Shown one piece after another: positions 39,505 to 50,092 of a DNA stretch of 64,000 nt (within the stretch, counting starts at the first letter, position 1; the number at the start of each line of letters is the position of its first letter). The stretch spans positions 186,001 to 250,000 of the forward strand of contig JALQPE010002041.1 in NCBI GenBank assembly GCA_030407315.1. Direction: 5' to 3'. Both the position numbers and the translations under genes were made by a program. Origin of the DNA: Asparagopsis taxiformis (taxonomy: Eukaryota > Rhodophyta > Florideophyceae > Bonnemaisoniales > Bonnemaisoniaceae). The notes beneath the pieces were generated by a model. That model ran no database searches. It was not told the DNA's origin and saw nothing but the letters and a program-made list of their open reading frames with translations.

Positions 39505-40989
39505 TCATGCCCCTAGCTTGCCCAACGAGGTAATTGAGACTGGATGCTTCTCTGCTACATGTCGATTTAGCACTGACACTTTGTTAAATGACAGTCCGCA
39601 TGCACTGCAGCGGAAATGTTTCCCGTTGATGTCACAGCCAACTTTCAAACTTTCCGATTTAGATCGAGTGGTTTCCATGCTTGTTCCAACTCGAGGATTC
39701 ATCTTAATCTTGCCTGGATTGGTACCTGGCGATGAAATATGAACTGTTCGTACATGACGTAAAAGTGAAGAGCTATGACCAAATGATGCGTCACAAACCT
39801 GGCAGACAAACGGTCTTTTCTTCTCGTGTACTGCCAAAATGTGAACCCTCAGATGCCCCTCCCGATCGAAGGATGATGGGCATGTCGGACATCGAAAAGG
39901 CCTAGAGGCTGAATATTTCCGGATCAGTCTTTCAGAGCTTTGCTTGCAGATTTTCGATGCCATAACTCCTTTGCCTAACAGTGGATCTGCCTTTGTGAAA
40001 GCTTGTTTCTCAGTAACTCCAGGAGATTGTGTTTCATCCTTGCGTTTCAGAGCTGGATCTGATGGAGTTGCTAAACATTCTCTCGCAGAAATATCTGCAA
40101 CGCTACTTAGCAGGAGTTGAACATGACTCCTTGGTATGTTATGTCCGTTTATGTGCAATGTGTTCTCGTCGCCTTCATATCCTTTTGATGAATCATTGCT
40201 GGTCTTGGTTGCTCTTTTACAATTCTCTTGTTTGGATACTTTTATCGCTTTTGATTCTTCAAGCGTGTTGGGATGCTCGGCATTTTTACGCAGCTGTACT
40301 TTTCCAGAGTTGGAAGAGCCAGGAGTTGCATTGTCTTTCTTTTGGTGCTTCGTGCTTGAGTTTTCAATAGCCTTCATACCCATTTCATCCCTTTCTCTGT
40401 CTATAACTGTTTTCCAAAATTGTGTTTTTGGTTTGAGCCTATTCTTCGGAGGAAGTATCCCATGCCTTGTGGGCTCCAAGCGGGGAGCAGAACGAAATGA
40501 GAATTTGTTAGGTTCAAAATATGGGCATTGTTCCTTTCGTGTTTCCGTGTCTAAAACTGGACTTAGTGTTCGGGAGGAGGGGTTGATAATCACAGATCCC
40601 GAAACTGTTCTTTTCAAACCTGAAATCTTTTGTGGTGGCATACAATCACCAGAAAAACGAGTTATAGATGTGTTGTTGAAGGAGTTACCAATTTTTGGAT
40701 CTGACAATGCATCCACAGAATGCTTGAGACGCTTTTGTTCGAAGGTGAAGGGAGGAGATGGGAAATGGTGTTGATTGTTGCCCTCTGGAGAAGATGTCGA
40801 AGCTTCTGCATTGACCTGTTGGGCGATTATAACCCTCGGTGTAATATCTATATATGGTACTGGAAGTCGCAGTCGCACTTCTTCTACCACATAACCAGAA
40901 GCAGATGCCTCTGATCTAAACAAAGCGATCGCGGCATCAAGTTTCGCTTGTTGGATGTGCCTGTGAGATCGACCAAAACTTGTTACCAT
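39505..40989 (-). CDS. C2H2 zinc-finger protein (three fingers)
   Basis: Putative DNA-binding regulator. Three C2H2 fingers lie in the C-terminal third: residues 363-388 (FRCPTCPSSFDREGHLRVH), 392-417 (FVCQVCDASFGHSSSLLRH) and 458-482 (FRCSACGLSFNKVSVLNRH). Fingers 1 and 2 are joined by a short EKKRP linker; finger 3 is separated by 40 residues. The 360 residues before them are disordered and Ser/Lys-rich. The ATG at 40989 is used; the longer frame opens with TTG. No orthologue is identifiable; such arrays are common in algal transcription factors. The stop lies 82 bp from the stop of syntaxin 5. Confidence 0.85.
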   Translation of the reverse strand: MVTSFGRSHRHIQQAKLDAAIALFRSEASASGYVVEEVRLRLPVPYIDITPRVIIAQQVNAEASTSSPEGNNQHHFPSPPFTFEQKRLKHSVDALSDPKIGNSFNNTSITRFSGDCMPPQKISGLKRTVSGSVIINPSSRTLSPVLDTETRKEQCPYFEPNKFSFRSAPRLEPTRHGILPPKNRLKPKTQFWKTVIDRERDEMGMKAIENSSTKHQKKDNATPGSSNSGKVQLRKNAEHPNTLEESKAIKVSKQENCKRATKTSNDSSKGYEGDENTLHINGHNIPRSHVQLLLSSVADISARECLATPSDPALKRKDETQSPGVTEKQAFTKADPLLGKGVMASKICKQSSERLIRKYSASRPFRCPTCPSSFDREGHLRVHILAVHEKKRPFVCQVCDASFGHSSSLLRHVRTVHISSPGTNPGKIKMNPRVGTSMETTRSKSESLKVGCDINGKHFRCSACGLSFNKVSVLNRHVAEKHPVSITSLGKLGA

Positions 40990-42544
40990 TGTTCCAAAAT
41001 TTGTTGTTCTTGATGCAAAGGAAGACTGAAGATGGTTGGTTGTGAGTAGAACTGAAACATACACTTCTGAAAGCAAGCAATGAATTGATTAACCCCTCTA
41101 ACAAGAGTATTAGATTTGCTCCTTCCTTTCTCCAGCGTTCCAAGTTTGAAGTCGAGACTGCTCACCGTAGACCAACTTATAGAGGGTTGTGTGAACTGAA
41201 GAAATATTGGAGGAACCGCATACCGAAAGGGATAGATAGATAAATGACTACCATGAGGTTCAACCTTCAAATTGCATTGAGAGACGTGGCTGTCATAATC
41301 AATTTTGGATCGTGGTTTAGTCCGATGAGTATAACCTAGCCTAAAGAAAATCAATACTGGCTGATAGACAAAGGGACATGTTGGAGAACACTGGCCCATC
41401 TCCATAAGATATTAGATCGTTGATATGGAGGTGTACCAACAATAATTTCGGAGTACCTAGTTCCAGAGGTTGCCAGGTATGAGTACCAGAATCTGGAATG
41501 GATTATGCAAGTCAATAGCGACACTTCTGAGTAGTTTTGAAGACACCAACGGAAACTCCGCATGCCCTTTGTGCGGGTCAGAACGAAAGGGTAGATATAT
41601 AGGTAGTGGGATTCATTACATCAAGCCATGAGGTAATGGTTTTGGTCGAATTGTATCGCGCGAAGATGATGGTTAGCGCAGTTTACGTCAGCAATAACAG
41701 CGCCCACGCGGATTACAGAAAGAAAATCTATTTCATTACGAAGATCCGTGTCTGTCGAATGATGGTATTCTCATTGTTTCTCATTCCAATAAGGGCAAGA
41801 ACGTCAGTGAATTCATCTGGATAGAAAAAGGCATAGTTGGCATAGTCACAAGACAAAACAAATGGAAACCACAATGGAGAAGATGGCCCTGGGGAGGCTC
41901 TGTATACCGTGGGGTTGATGATCTAATTCTATTGTCTTTTGGTCTACGGCCAAAGTACAAAAAAGAAAACGTTCTGCGTTGACTCTTTCAACGCAACGAC
42001 ATATTGGATGACATAATTTTCTCTACCCATCTCTAGTGAGGAGCACCATTCGGTCACGATTACCGATCGCATGCTTGACAAATATCCTCGACTCATATAC
42101 GTGGATACGAAAAACGGATGATTTTGCAAATCGTATCAGGTTGAGAACATTATATTAATGAGTTGGCTTCAGTTCTATTTTCAAGTAGAAATGTTGTTTG
42201 TACGAAGCAATGTTGGATAGTGAACAACGCTCTGCAAATAAAGAGATCGGTCTTAGTTTTGTAATGGAATTGATTATGAGGAATACGTTGTGCATCTCGA
42301 CTTACAACAAGAACGGTGTGGGGACACTGAAGTCTATGAGTATAAAAGCTGTTAAAATTGCTTCTGCGATCGAAGATTTCCCCAACCAATAACATTTAGG
42401 GCAGGTTTGACCAGTGGATCGCTTGCATTTGAAAGAACGAGCTTTTTGCACTAGAACATGCATCATGCCTAAACTTTCAAAACTGTACAAATGCCCTTTT
42501 GAGAGCAGGCATAAAAGTTAATCTACATTCAATCTTGAAAATAA
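40990..42544. other. Intergenic, no gene recognised
   Basis: About 1.55 kb, relatively AT-rich. ORFs of up to 140 codons on the minus strand (40983-41405) look like extensions of the zinc-finger region without domains. No RNA gene signature was seen. Confidence 0.45.
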
Positions 42545-43312
42545 CTAGAAGGTTGCTTCTTCTGCGCCACTATCGGCTTCTTCATACCCATCGTCATCGT
42601 CGAAGCGGACACCAGTCTGATAATCAGCATCCAATTCAAGGTCATCATCTTCCTCTGCAGCAACGCCATCAGCAGCATTGGCATCATCCTGTTCACCATC
42701 TTCAGCATCATCATTCTGCAATTGCTGATCTGTACCATCCACATTTGTATCATCATGAGCTGCCAACAAAGCATCTTTCAAATTGGCAACTTGTGAATGC
42801 GAGTGATCGACACGCAAACGTTTCTTCGGTCTCACCGTAGCGGCGGAACGCATAGTGTGCGGACGAAGTTCAGCCGGAACGGAATCGGGCGAGACCCAAG
42901 TGTTATCAGTGCTCCAAATCGAGCTAGTGGGCTCCTCCTGCACGCGTTTAGTGGATGCGGTTCGGAAGAAGCGCTGTACGCTGAGGATGTCCGAATGGGA
43001 GGCATGGGAGGCTCTGGAAGGAATTTTGATCGCGAGCGGGGATCGTCTGATGGAATTTTGAACGCTTTGAGAAATTTCCACAAGGATACGCTCATTGGGC
43101 GTGAGAACCAGTGGTTTCACTGTCTTGGCTTCTGATAAAACAGGAAAGTATGCGCGTGCTGCATCGCTATTCGCATTTGCTGCGGCACGCATCATTGCTT
43201 CGTAGCTCGCTATGGACCCCATACCTATCTCCTGCATGCTGTTTCGGATCACTTCGGGGGGCCGCGCGCGAACGCGTCCCCGACCGCGACCCCCGCCTCG
43301 TCTGGGTGGCAT
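42545..43312 (-). CDS. RNA polymerase III subunit RPC7/C31
   Basis: Pol III-specific subunit of the heterotrimer that helps initiation at tRNA and 5S genes. The family architecture is clear though sequence similarity is low: a Gly/Arg-rich N-terminus (GGGRGRGRVR), a middle segment like YFPVLSEAKTVKPLVLTPNE followed by helices, and an acidic C-terminal third ending DDDDGYEEADSGAEEATF, the hallmark of C31/RPC7. 255 residues. ATG at 43312; the sequence just upstream is Pro-rich leader without a TATA box. Confidence 0.78.
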   Translation of the reverse strand: MPPRRGGGRGRGRVRARPPEVIRNSMQEIGMGSIASYEAMMRAAANANSDAARAYFPVLSEAKTVKPLVLTPNERILVEISQSVQNSIRRSPLAIKIPSRASHASHSDILSVQRFFRTASTKRVQEEPTSSIWSTDNTWVSPDSVPAELRPHTMRSAATVRPKKRLRVDHSHSQVANLKDALLAAHDDTNVDGTDQQLQNDDAEDGEQDDANAADGVAAEEDDDLELDADYQTGVRFDDDDGYEEADSGAEEATF

Positions 43313-44131
43313 GATGGGTTAGGTAGACGCACCGTTGTTGAGTAAGCCTCTGAAGCTCGCTTTGTTGGAGACGGTTAGCTATGGCGTTTCAGGCTGGGAT
43401 AACGGGCGATTAATGGTGTGTCTGCAATAGCTTTGTCGTTGAGGGCATTGCAACAGAGTGGAAAGTGGCTGGGAGCAGATGGATCAAAGTGGGTTGTGCC
43501 GTCGTACGACGTAGCATGGAGGAGCAGTAATGCCGTAACAAACAATTAGATACGGCTGGATCAAAAAACTCGATGATTTTGCCTTTTATTTATTTGACGA
43601 ATATCGATTTATAAAGAAGGCACGTTGAAGACTGATCCCATAATTTCTTCCACCTCGGACAATGACTTCCTCTGCGTTACAACATCCTAACGTTTATCCC
43701 TGCATGTTGTTGAATGTGCACAGTTGGAATGGATCTATTCCCTGGCTTTGTGATCCAAACTATATGAAAACGTATGAGAGCAGGGCTGACGATGAATATA
43801 TCGGAGTAGATAGAGAACTGTAAAGTTGTGCGTACTAAGTATGTACATTGTTCTGAAAGTCAAACGTGATGCGGCGTATGCGTCGAGTGAGCCGTCTATA
43901 AATACCTGCACATTTTAAGGAGTCACAAGTTGAAGCGTTGATGAAGGTCATGAACGGGCAAGAGCCATTTTGCAATTGACGCAAATAAACCGTCTCGCAA
44001 AAATACACAAATACAACCGTTCATACAATCGCATCTCTATGAAAGCAGTCCCTCTATCTACATCCGGGTTCCATACCAACCGTGACAGCACATTCCATCA
44101 GCAATCCCTTACTTTCCGATAGCGCAACCAG
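43313..44131. other. Divergent promoter region, RPC7 / SAC3
   Basis: About 820 bp without a gene. Contains a 12-bp perfect palindrome CGTCGTACGACG at 43500-43511, a possible factor-binding site. Confidence 0.4.
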
Positions 44132-45232
44132 ATGGAGGCAACAGACAGCAATCGCTCAGATCCATTACATCCGAGTACGCAAACAGTTTCAACCGCCATC
44201 GACATATGTGAAACTCTAAATTCCAACACGACTGCATCGACGAGACGGCATCGACCCGCTGCATCACGCCGTCATCAACCCAATCGCTTGCAGCCGCAGC
44301 CAAGCACTAAGGATTGGTCACGACCGGCGCGCAACACAGATGAATCCACCGTCATGTCACTCACGTCGCAACATAAACCACGCAACGCTATGTCATCGAT
44401 CACTGCGCTCGCAAGTCCCATCGGTCTTGGACGTGCGACTGGACTATCGCGTGCGCCAGACCGCAGTCTGGCTCGTTCCCCGCAACGCATGCAGCGCCTT
44501 CTTGCCGACCTTTCAGCCACTTTGCACACACTTGAGAGAGACGGTTTGGCGTTGATCGATCAAGATGCCGACACTTCAGCATCCGCACTGCTGGACAAGT
44601 GGGATTCTTTGCTTGCTGGCTTTCGCCGCTTGACTATGGCAATAACGGCCTCTAACGCAAACGACATACAATTGCTTGCTATGCACAGTTATGAAGCAGC
44701 TGCTGATGCGGCCCTTTTAGGTGGTAATTTGAGTTTTTATCTCGCATGTCAAACCAATTTGCTTCGAGATCTGTATAATACCAATCGCCCTCAAGATGTG
44801 ACTCGTCGCCCAGAGTTTATCGCCTACTCTTTGTTGTATTTCGGCACCTTTTGTAATGATTATCGAGAAGTTGCAACAACGCTCAGAGATATGTCAATAC
44901 AACTGTTTCACACGAGTTCCATACAATTTGCACTGTCTGTAATCAAGGCATACAATAATCAAGACGGTCCGCAATACATCGCACTCTACCAACAAGCAGA
45001 CACTCGACAGAGAACTATACTCAGTATGGCCCTGCCCGCCATGAGGAAAGCTGCACTCAACAGTGTCGTTCGCGCATATATGACTCTGGACAAGAAACGT
45101 GCCATGTTACTTACAGAATCTACCTCAGAGACTGACTTTTTCAACTTGCTGCAAACCCAAAAGCCAGACCTAGCCAAGTACAATGAAGCAGACAATGCAG
45201 AATTTCACTTCAGGTTACCTAGCCGCAAGTGA
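44132..45232 (+). CDS. SAC3/GANP domain protein (Thp3/LENG8-like)
   Basis: Protein of the SAC3/GANP/Nin1 family, PCI-type helical repeats used in mRNA export, splicing-coupled complexes or the proteasome lid. The diagnostic stretch is AMHSYEAAADAALLGGNLSF, then YLACQTNLLRDLYNTN and FIAYSLLYFGTF. A PCI-like winged-helix part follows to the C-terminus. The first ~130 residues are basic and disordered; later ATGs (for example 44354) would remove half of that. Family position closest to Thp3/LENG8 rather than SAC3 proper is inferred from the CQTNLLRDLY motif. Stop lies 96 bp from the WDR48 stop. Confidence 0.75.
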   Translation: MEATDSNRSDPLHPSTQTVSTAIDICETLNSNTTASTRRHRPAASRRHQPNRLQPQPSTKDWSRPARNTDESTVMSLTSQHKPRNAMSSITALASPIGLGRATGLSRAPDRSLARSPQRMQRLLADLSATLHTLERDGLALIDQDADTSASALLDKWDSLLAGFRRLTMAITASNANDIQLLAMHSYEAAADAALLGGNLSFYLACQTNLLRDLYNTNRPQDVTRRPEFIAYSLLYFGTFCNDYREVATTLRDMSIQLFHTSSIQFALSVIKAYNNQDGPQYIALYQQADTRQRTILSMALPAMRKAALNSVVRAYMTLDKKRAMLLTESTSETDFFNLLQTQKPDLAKYNEADNAEFHFRLPSRK

Positions 45233-45328
45233 CCATCTGGTAATACCCTACCTGTCTAGTATGCTGTACATGTTCAGAAATTATACATAGGTTGGCAAAC
45301 GCCATCTCACGCACTGACAAAGCTCTGC

Positions 45329-47422
45329 TCATGCAAAAGATGCCACGCCCTTTTTCAGTCGGAACTGCAGATGCAGATCTTCAGGTGAACGCCACTTAAA
45401 TTGCCGCACTGTCGCTAGACTCATTGTTGCGGGCAGCACTTGCCCATTGCAGAGAATCTCAAGATGAGAAGCCTCAATGTCGAATTCTAAATTGCTTCTG
45501 GACTCCTTCAACTCCTTTGCAATATAAACGGCCACCTTCCGCACCCGTAATACTCGTGGTGCATTCAGGCTCGTAGTGCTCAACTCTGGTAACCTACTAC
45601 CATCCGATGGCTCCAGCGTGAAACTCACTTTCACAACTTCCCGAGTCTGGCCCTTCCCATCCCGTACTAAATCTACCACCCAACCCGGCATAGACGCTTC
45701 CTCAATTCCCTGGAAGCGACCGACCGGTAGTCTAAGAATCGGCACCGGTGAATGATCTTCAGTCACAATGACTGGTATATGGTCAGGAAACGTGTATCGC
45801 GGCAAATCAGCAGCCCTCAGCGCAGCATTCTTTTGCGCAGCTGTTGGTGGACTCCTACCATGACTCAAACTATCCTCGTCGTATGAAGGGTTTCGCAGTT
45901 TGAACCCAGAAAGCCACGAGCTGAACAGGCCACGTAAAACATGTTCCCCGATGTTAACTTTGATGTCCTCAGAGTCCGTTTCTAACCCAGCATCAACAGC
46001 GTAGATCTCTGCATTGGCCACACTGGACTTGTCTAAGCGCACACTCAGTGATCCCAATCTGATGTCCACCTGGAACCAGCTTGGAACAGACACTTCGTGG
46101 TCATGTCTTTTTGCAACTTCGTCAATATCAGAATTTTCGATAACTCCCAAGTCTTCTATCTGTACACCCTTGGTAATATCCCAAATAGCATATTCACTTA
46201 GGGTGTTACACGTCAAGACATGACGTCTATCATTCATTATCTTGTGTGCAATAATGCCTGGCAAACCCGGAATGACATAATAGGGTAACCGCTGACAATT
46301 TCGTTGTTGCAATAGAGATGGATCTGATGCCGGATCGTAGTGAGGTCTTTCGTGATCGGCGCCTGATCCGACAGACATTTCTGCTGCTTGTGGCACCGCG
46401 TCAGATGGGAGAGGCCATAATCGGACGGTCGAACCAGTAGTGCTCACCCATACGGCCGAGTCGCAAGGTGTAAGTGCCACGTCAAGCACCATATTACTGC
46501 GAACGTCTGTATCAGCAACAGCAACAACGAGGGTTGTCATTTCCTCAGCAATATCGGTATGCCAGACGGTTCCGTCACGACCGCCAGAAATGAACGAATC
46601 AAAGTCTGGAGTTGCGGTTAAAGCCCAAACACTTCCATCCGCGTATGAATCGAACGAGCGCACGCAGCGCTCCTGACGAAGATCCCACAACTTAACAGTA
46701 CAATCTGAACCGCCAGACAGCATGAGACGGGCATCATGTTTCATGGTCAAACAGCGAACCGAGTCACTATGTCCGCGCAGATGGACGGCTCGGTCGCCGC
46801 TTCGAACGTCCCAAACTGAAATGGTCTTATCGGTAGATCCGGAAACGAGAATATTTCCATCGATCGAGCCAGACATACAGTACACGGAACCATTTCTAGA
46901 CTGACCCTCATCGGAATCACTTCCGCACTCTAATCGAACGCGACCGGTGACTAGGTCCCATACGAGAACGCGACCGTCGAGAGATCCACTGGCAATGCCA
47001 TTGGGAACATGAGCAAGGGCTTTGACATAGTCTGTATGCTCGGCTAAAGTACGCAAACTCTTGGTTGGATCGGAGGCATTCCACACCTTGATAGTGGTAT
47101 CGGATGAGCATGAAACGAGTCTTTCGTATCCATGGACCAAAGCCACGTCATTCACCCAGTCTGTATGCTCGTCAAAGGTCTTTGTGGATTTGGCGACGGG
47201 CACGGTCGAAATGTCGGAATGTCTGCGCTGAATTTGGTCGGCGGAGGGGAGATTCCAGGCGCGGACGGTGCCATCGCGACCGGCTGTGAATAAGTCGTTC
47301 TTGGCGACGGCAAGTGCGGAAATTCCGAATCGATGTCGCTTCTCGGGAGCGCGCAGAATGTAGGTGACACGCTCATCGCGACGACCTGTCGGGTAGCGAT
47401 CAATGCCCGTGCTGCCAACCAT
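45329..47422 (-). CDS. WDR48: WDR48/UAF1-like WD40 protein with DUF3337
   Basis: Activator scaffold of deubiquitinases USP1, USP12 and USP46 in animals. The N-terminal propeller has seven to eight WD40 repeats (residues 25-350): GISALAVAKNDLFTAGRDGT, DEHTDWVNDVALVHGYERLV, SSDTTIKVWN, AEHTDYVKALAHV, STDKTISVWD, GGSDCTVKLWD and GGRDGTVWHTD. After residue 375 comes the WDR48-specific part: LPYYVIPGLPGIIAHKIMND, VQIEDLGVI and a DUF3337/SLD-like ubiquitin-fold C-terminus (DLHLQFRLKKG). The order and these blocks are diagnostic. ATG at 47422. Confidence 0.9.
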   Translation of the reverse strand: MVGSTGIDRYPTGRRDERVTYILRAPEKRHRFGISALAVAKNDLFTAGRDGTVRAWNLPSADQIQRRHSDISTVPVAKSTKTFDEHTDWVNDVALVHGYERLVSCSSDTTIKVWNASDPTKSLRTLAEHTDYVKALAHVPNGIASGSLDGRVLVWDLVTGRVRLECGSDSDEGQSRNGSVYCMSGSIDGNILVSGSTDKTISVWDVRSGDRAVHLRGHSDSVRCLTMKHDARLMLSGGSDCTVKLWDLRQERCVRSFDSYADGSVWALTATPDFDSFISGGRDGTVWHTDIAEEMTTLVVAVADTDVRSNMVLDVALTPCDSAVWVSTTGSTVRLWPLPSDAVPQAAEMSVGSGADHERPHYDPASDPSLLQQRNCQRLPYYVIPGLPGIIAHKIMNDRRHVLTCNTLSEYAIWDITKGVQIEDLGVIENSDIDEVAKRHDHEVSVPSWFQVDIRLGSLSVRLDKSSVANAEIYAVDAGLETDSEDIKVNIGEHVLRGLFSSWLSGFKLRNPSYDEDSLSHGRSPPTAAQKNAALRAADLPRYTFPDHIPVIVTEDHSPVPILRLPVGRFQGIEEASMPGWVVDLVRDGKGQTREVVKVSFTLEPSDGSRLPELSTTSLNAPRVLRVRKVAVYIAKELKESRSNLEFDIEASHLEILCNGQVLPATMSLATVRQFKWRSPEDLHLQFRLKKGVASFA

Positions 47423-48146
47423 GCAGACTACCCGTTCACCAGGCGAGCAATTTTGCAGAGAGATGACAGAATGGGTTGGAGATGGGTGGGGTGGAAGATT
47501 GGGGATGCGATTGTACTTGGATGTGGTAACTACAGCGGATGACCATTTAGATTAGAATGGAGGCCGGTTGACGTGAAGCATTGTTGAGAGCGCAGGCGAT
47601 GGCTGATGAAGCGGCAGAAGTGTTGCGGCTGCTGTTATTTTTGCAAATTTATTTGGTAATTCAATGAAAAAATCAAAGACTGATCGAGTTTGGTGTGTGG
47701 TGGGAAACGTAGCATTAAATTTTGCAATCACCTTCCGATCGCACCTGACAAAGTAGTCGAGGACTGGTCGCGTTCCAGTCACCATGTTCGCACGATGTGC
47801 GTAAAGTTGATCGTCTTCATCGCAATCATCGGCAGTGCCGGTGATGATCAGGTTTGAAATCGGTCCTTTGCCGCGATCGTCACAACTAGACACAAAATGT
47901 TTCAAAAATTGCAAGCAACTAAATAGGACAGCCATGAACACCTATCATACAAAACTAGTTTTTCTGCAATTTTTCAAAAATACACTTGTCATCTATCGCA
48001 AAAGCTATTCAAAATGATTAAAGACGCTCACATGTCCCGCAACCAGAAACGTCTTGCCACGCATTAAACTCTGTCATACTACACTTTGCTCCTTCCCCAA
48101 CAACCAATCTTCGCTTACCGTCGCCAAGCAAACACCCGTCGCCTTA
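47423..48146. other. Divergent promoter region, WDR48 / FFAT-like protein
   Basis: About 720 bp. A 129-codon minus ORF at 47552-47941 has no domain and is not called. The FFAT-like gene frame is open upstream only from TTG. Confidence 0.4.
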
Positions 48147-49202
48147 ATGGACACCGCCACACCAGAAGCATCCCGCCCCGACTTTGACGCCGCAGAGTCC
48201 ATCGTGCTCACGCTGCAAAACCGGGTGCGAAACTTCGAAGCCGGTCTAGCAACCGCCATGGCCCATGAGCGAGATTTCCAGAGCAAACTAGAGATCTTCT
48301 CCACTTCCCTTAACACCTTTGTCTCTAAGCACCGCGAGGAGGATCAAAATCTCACCCGCCTCATCGAGGAGGACACCCAGCGCTCGAAAGAGGCCCGCGA
48401 TGAATATGACGTCTTGGCGTCCCGCTTCGACGACACTTATCGACCTAACAACCCAACCAAAACGCGTGAGTTTTTGAAAAATGTCTCGTTTTATATCACT
48501 GTGGCCCTTTCCCTCGTATTCATCGCACCCCTACATGCCGTTTACTCCATGTTTCTCAAGCTTCTCACCCGTGTTGGACTCATGTGGTACCCCGTCGGGT
48601 ACGTACGTCATGCTTCTTATGGCGCGCCTAGGACGCGACAGCGCCCAAAGAAAAGTCCCAAACAGGGTGTAAAACACTCTATTTTGCGAATAGATACACG
48701 TCAAAGACGTAAACCCAAGATTGGCAAGACTTGTCAGTTGAAAGAAAAAGGTTTGGGTGATAAAAATCTTGTCTCAAATCTGACACAGGCCAACGTACCG
48801 ACAGTGCAGTACGATGAAGTGCCACTTTCTGTAACATCAGATACGATAGAAGAGAAGAAATTGATTTCTGAGCCTAGCCATGAGGCAAAAGTTGTGAGAG
48901 ACAATGTACAGGCAGAACATCAAGCAAATGCTTCGGATTCAGATGATGACTTCATGGATGCTAAAGATGGAACTTCGGTTGAAGATACATCGCCCGACGA
49001 TGATATCGATGATTTGGACGAAGACGAGGATAGCGGTCTGAGTGATAGACAGGACAAGCGACCGGCCTGGGCCAGGCCATTTGACAGTCGAGGACTTAGT
49101 TCGCAGTTGTCCACCTTTCCATCAATGGATTTTTGGGACATATCCGACGATGAAATGAACACAACACTTGTGCAGTCGCACAAAACGGATGCAAATTCGT
49201 AG
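48147..49202 (+). CDS. Coiled-coil membrane protein with FFAT-like motifs, function unknown
   Basis: No homologue recognised. From the ATG at 48147 (351 aa): residues 15-95 form a coiled coil; 110-150 are hydrophobic with one or two membrane segments (SFYITVALSLVFIAPLHAVY and FLKLLTRVGLMWYPV); 155-200 are strongly basic; 225-340 are acidic. In the acidic part, DFMDAKD (268-274), preceded by SDSDD, fits the FFAT core (acidic, F/Y, x, D, A, x, acidic) that binds the ER protein VAP. A second weaker one is DFWDISD (328-334). The pattern suggests an organelle-membrane protein tethered to the ER. This is inference from motifs. Confidence 0.7.
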   Translation: MDTATPEASRPDFDAAESIVLTLQNRVRNFEAGLATAMAHERDFQSKLEIFSTSLNTFVSKHREEDQNLTRLIEEDTQRSKEARDEYDVLASRFDDTYRPNNPTKTREFLKNVSFYITVALSLVFIAPLHAVYSMFLKLLTRVGLMWYPVGYVRHASYGAPRTRQRPKKSPKQGVKHSILRIDTRQRRKPKIGKTCQLKEKGLGDKNLVSNLTQANVPTVQYDEVPLSVTSDTIEEKKLISEPSHEAKVVRDNVQAEHQANASDSDDDFMDAKDGTSVEDTSPDDDIDDLDEDEDSGLSDRQDKRPAWARPFDSRGLSSQLSTFPSMDFWDISDDEMNTTLVQSHKTDANS

Positions 49203-50092
49203 TACACGCCTTCATGAACGAGGCCGTTTTTACATGAGTTGGAACCATTTCTAGTAGAATATAACCTTTTCGTGTGCTTCGTTTGCACAACACGCGTACA
49301 ATTTTGTTGGACGAGACAACGCAACAATACGCTTGAATTTATAGTTTGTTTTCCAGCTCGAGGGATGTAAGTTATGTAAACGTGAATTATAAACTTATTA
49401 CGACTGTATGAACATTTGTGACCTATTCCCAACCGGGAGAGATTTTTCATCAACCGGACATAGCGTCCCTCCATGTTGAACGTCTACAATTGAAGACAAC
49501 TAGGTTCATTTTTTGTCACAAACAATCGCCTGGCCTATCATTGAAAGCAGAAGTGCATAGAAATTAGGTCGGTACAGAAGAGAGGGGTACAATGTAACCT
49601 AGAAACGATTATATCTTACATTGTGAATTGTACGAGTCTTGGGAAAGACAAGGCAGTTTGCTCGTGGAATACCAAGTCTTTCTACCTCGCAATATAAGGT
49701 AAACATCAATCGGTGCGGATGAGGCGAATGGTGCTGAAGATTCTTCAAGGCGGCCCCCAGCAAAATTACAGTACGTTACTAAAATTTTAATTTCAAAAGC
49801 AGCCATTGGTTGGAACCAATCAATTTTTTCCATGATTGCGTTGGACTTGATCTTGTGCACAGAATGAGCAATGCAACGCCTGCGTGTCCGTGCGTCTGCA
49901 TCCAAGCGAAATAACAGCGATATCTACCTCAGCTAAGTTCACGGCACGGCACGGCACGCCATACCACACCAAATTGCCACCGCACCCATTCCTGTCGCCG
50001 TCGCGCCGCGCCGCGCCTCGACCCTGCCAACCTCTCCAAATCATCTTGCGCTCCATTCCAATCCAGTCCAATCCAGCTCTCCCGCACCGACT
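49203..50092. other. Intergenic, promoter region of the U2AF gene
   Basis: No gene. Near the U2AF start the leader is C-rich and contains short tandem CGGCA units (49942-49958) and a repeated ATCCAGTCCA unit (about 50060-50080). Confidence 0.4.
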
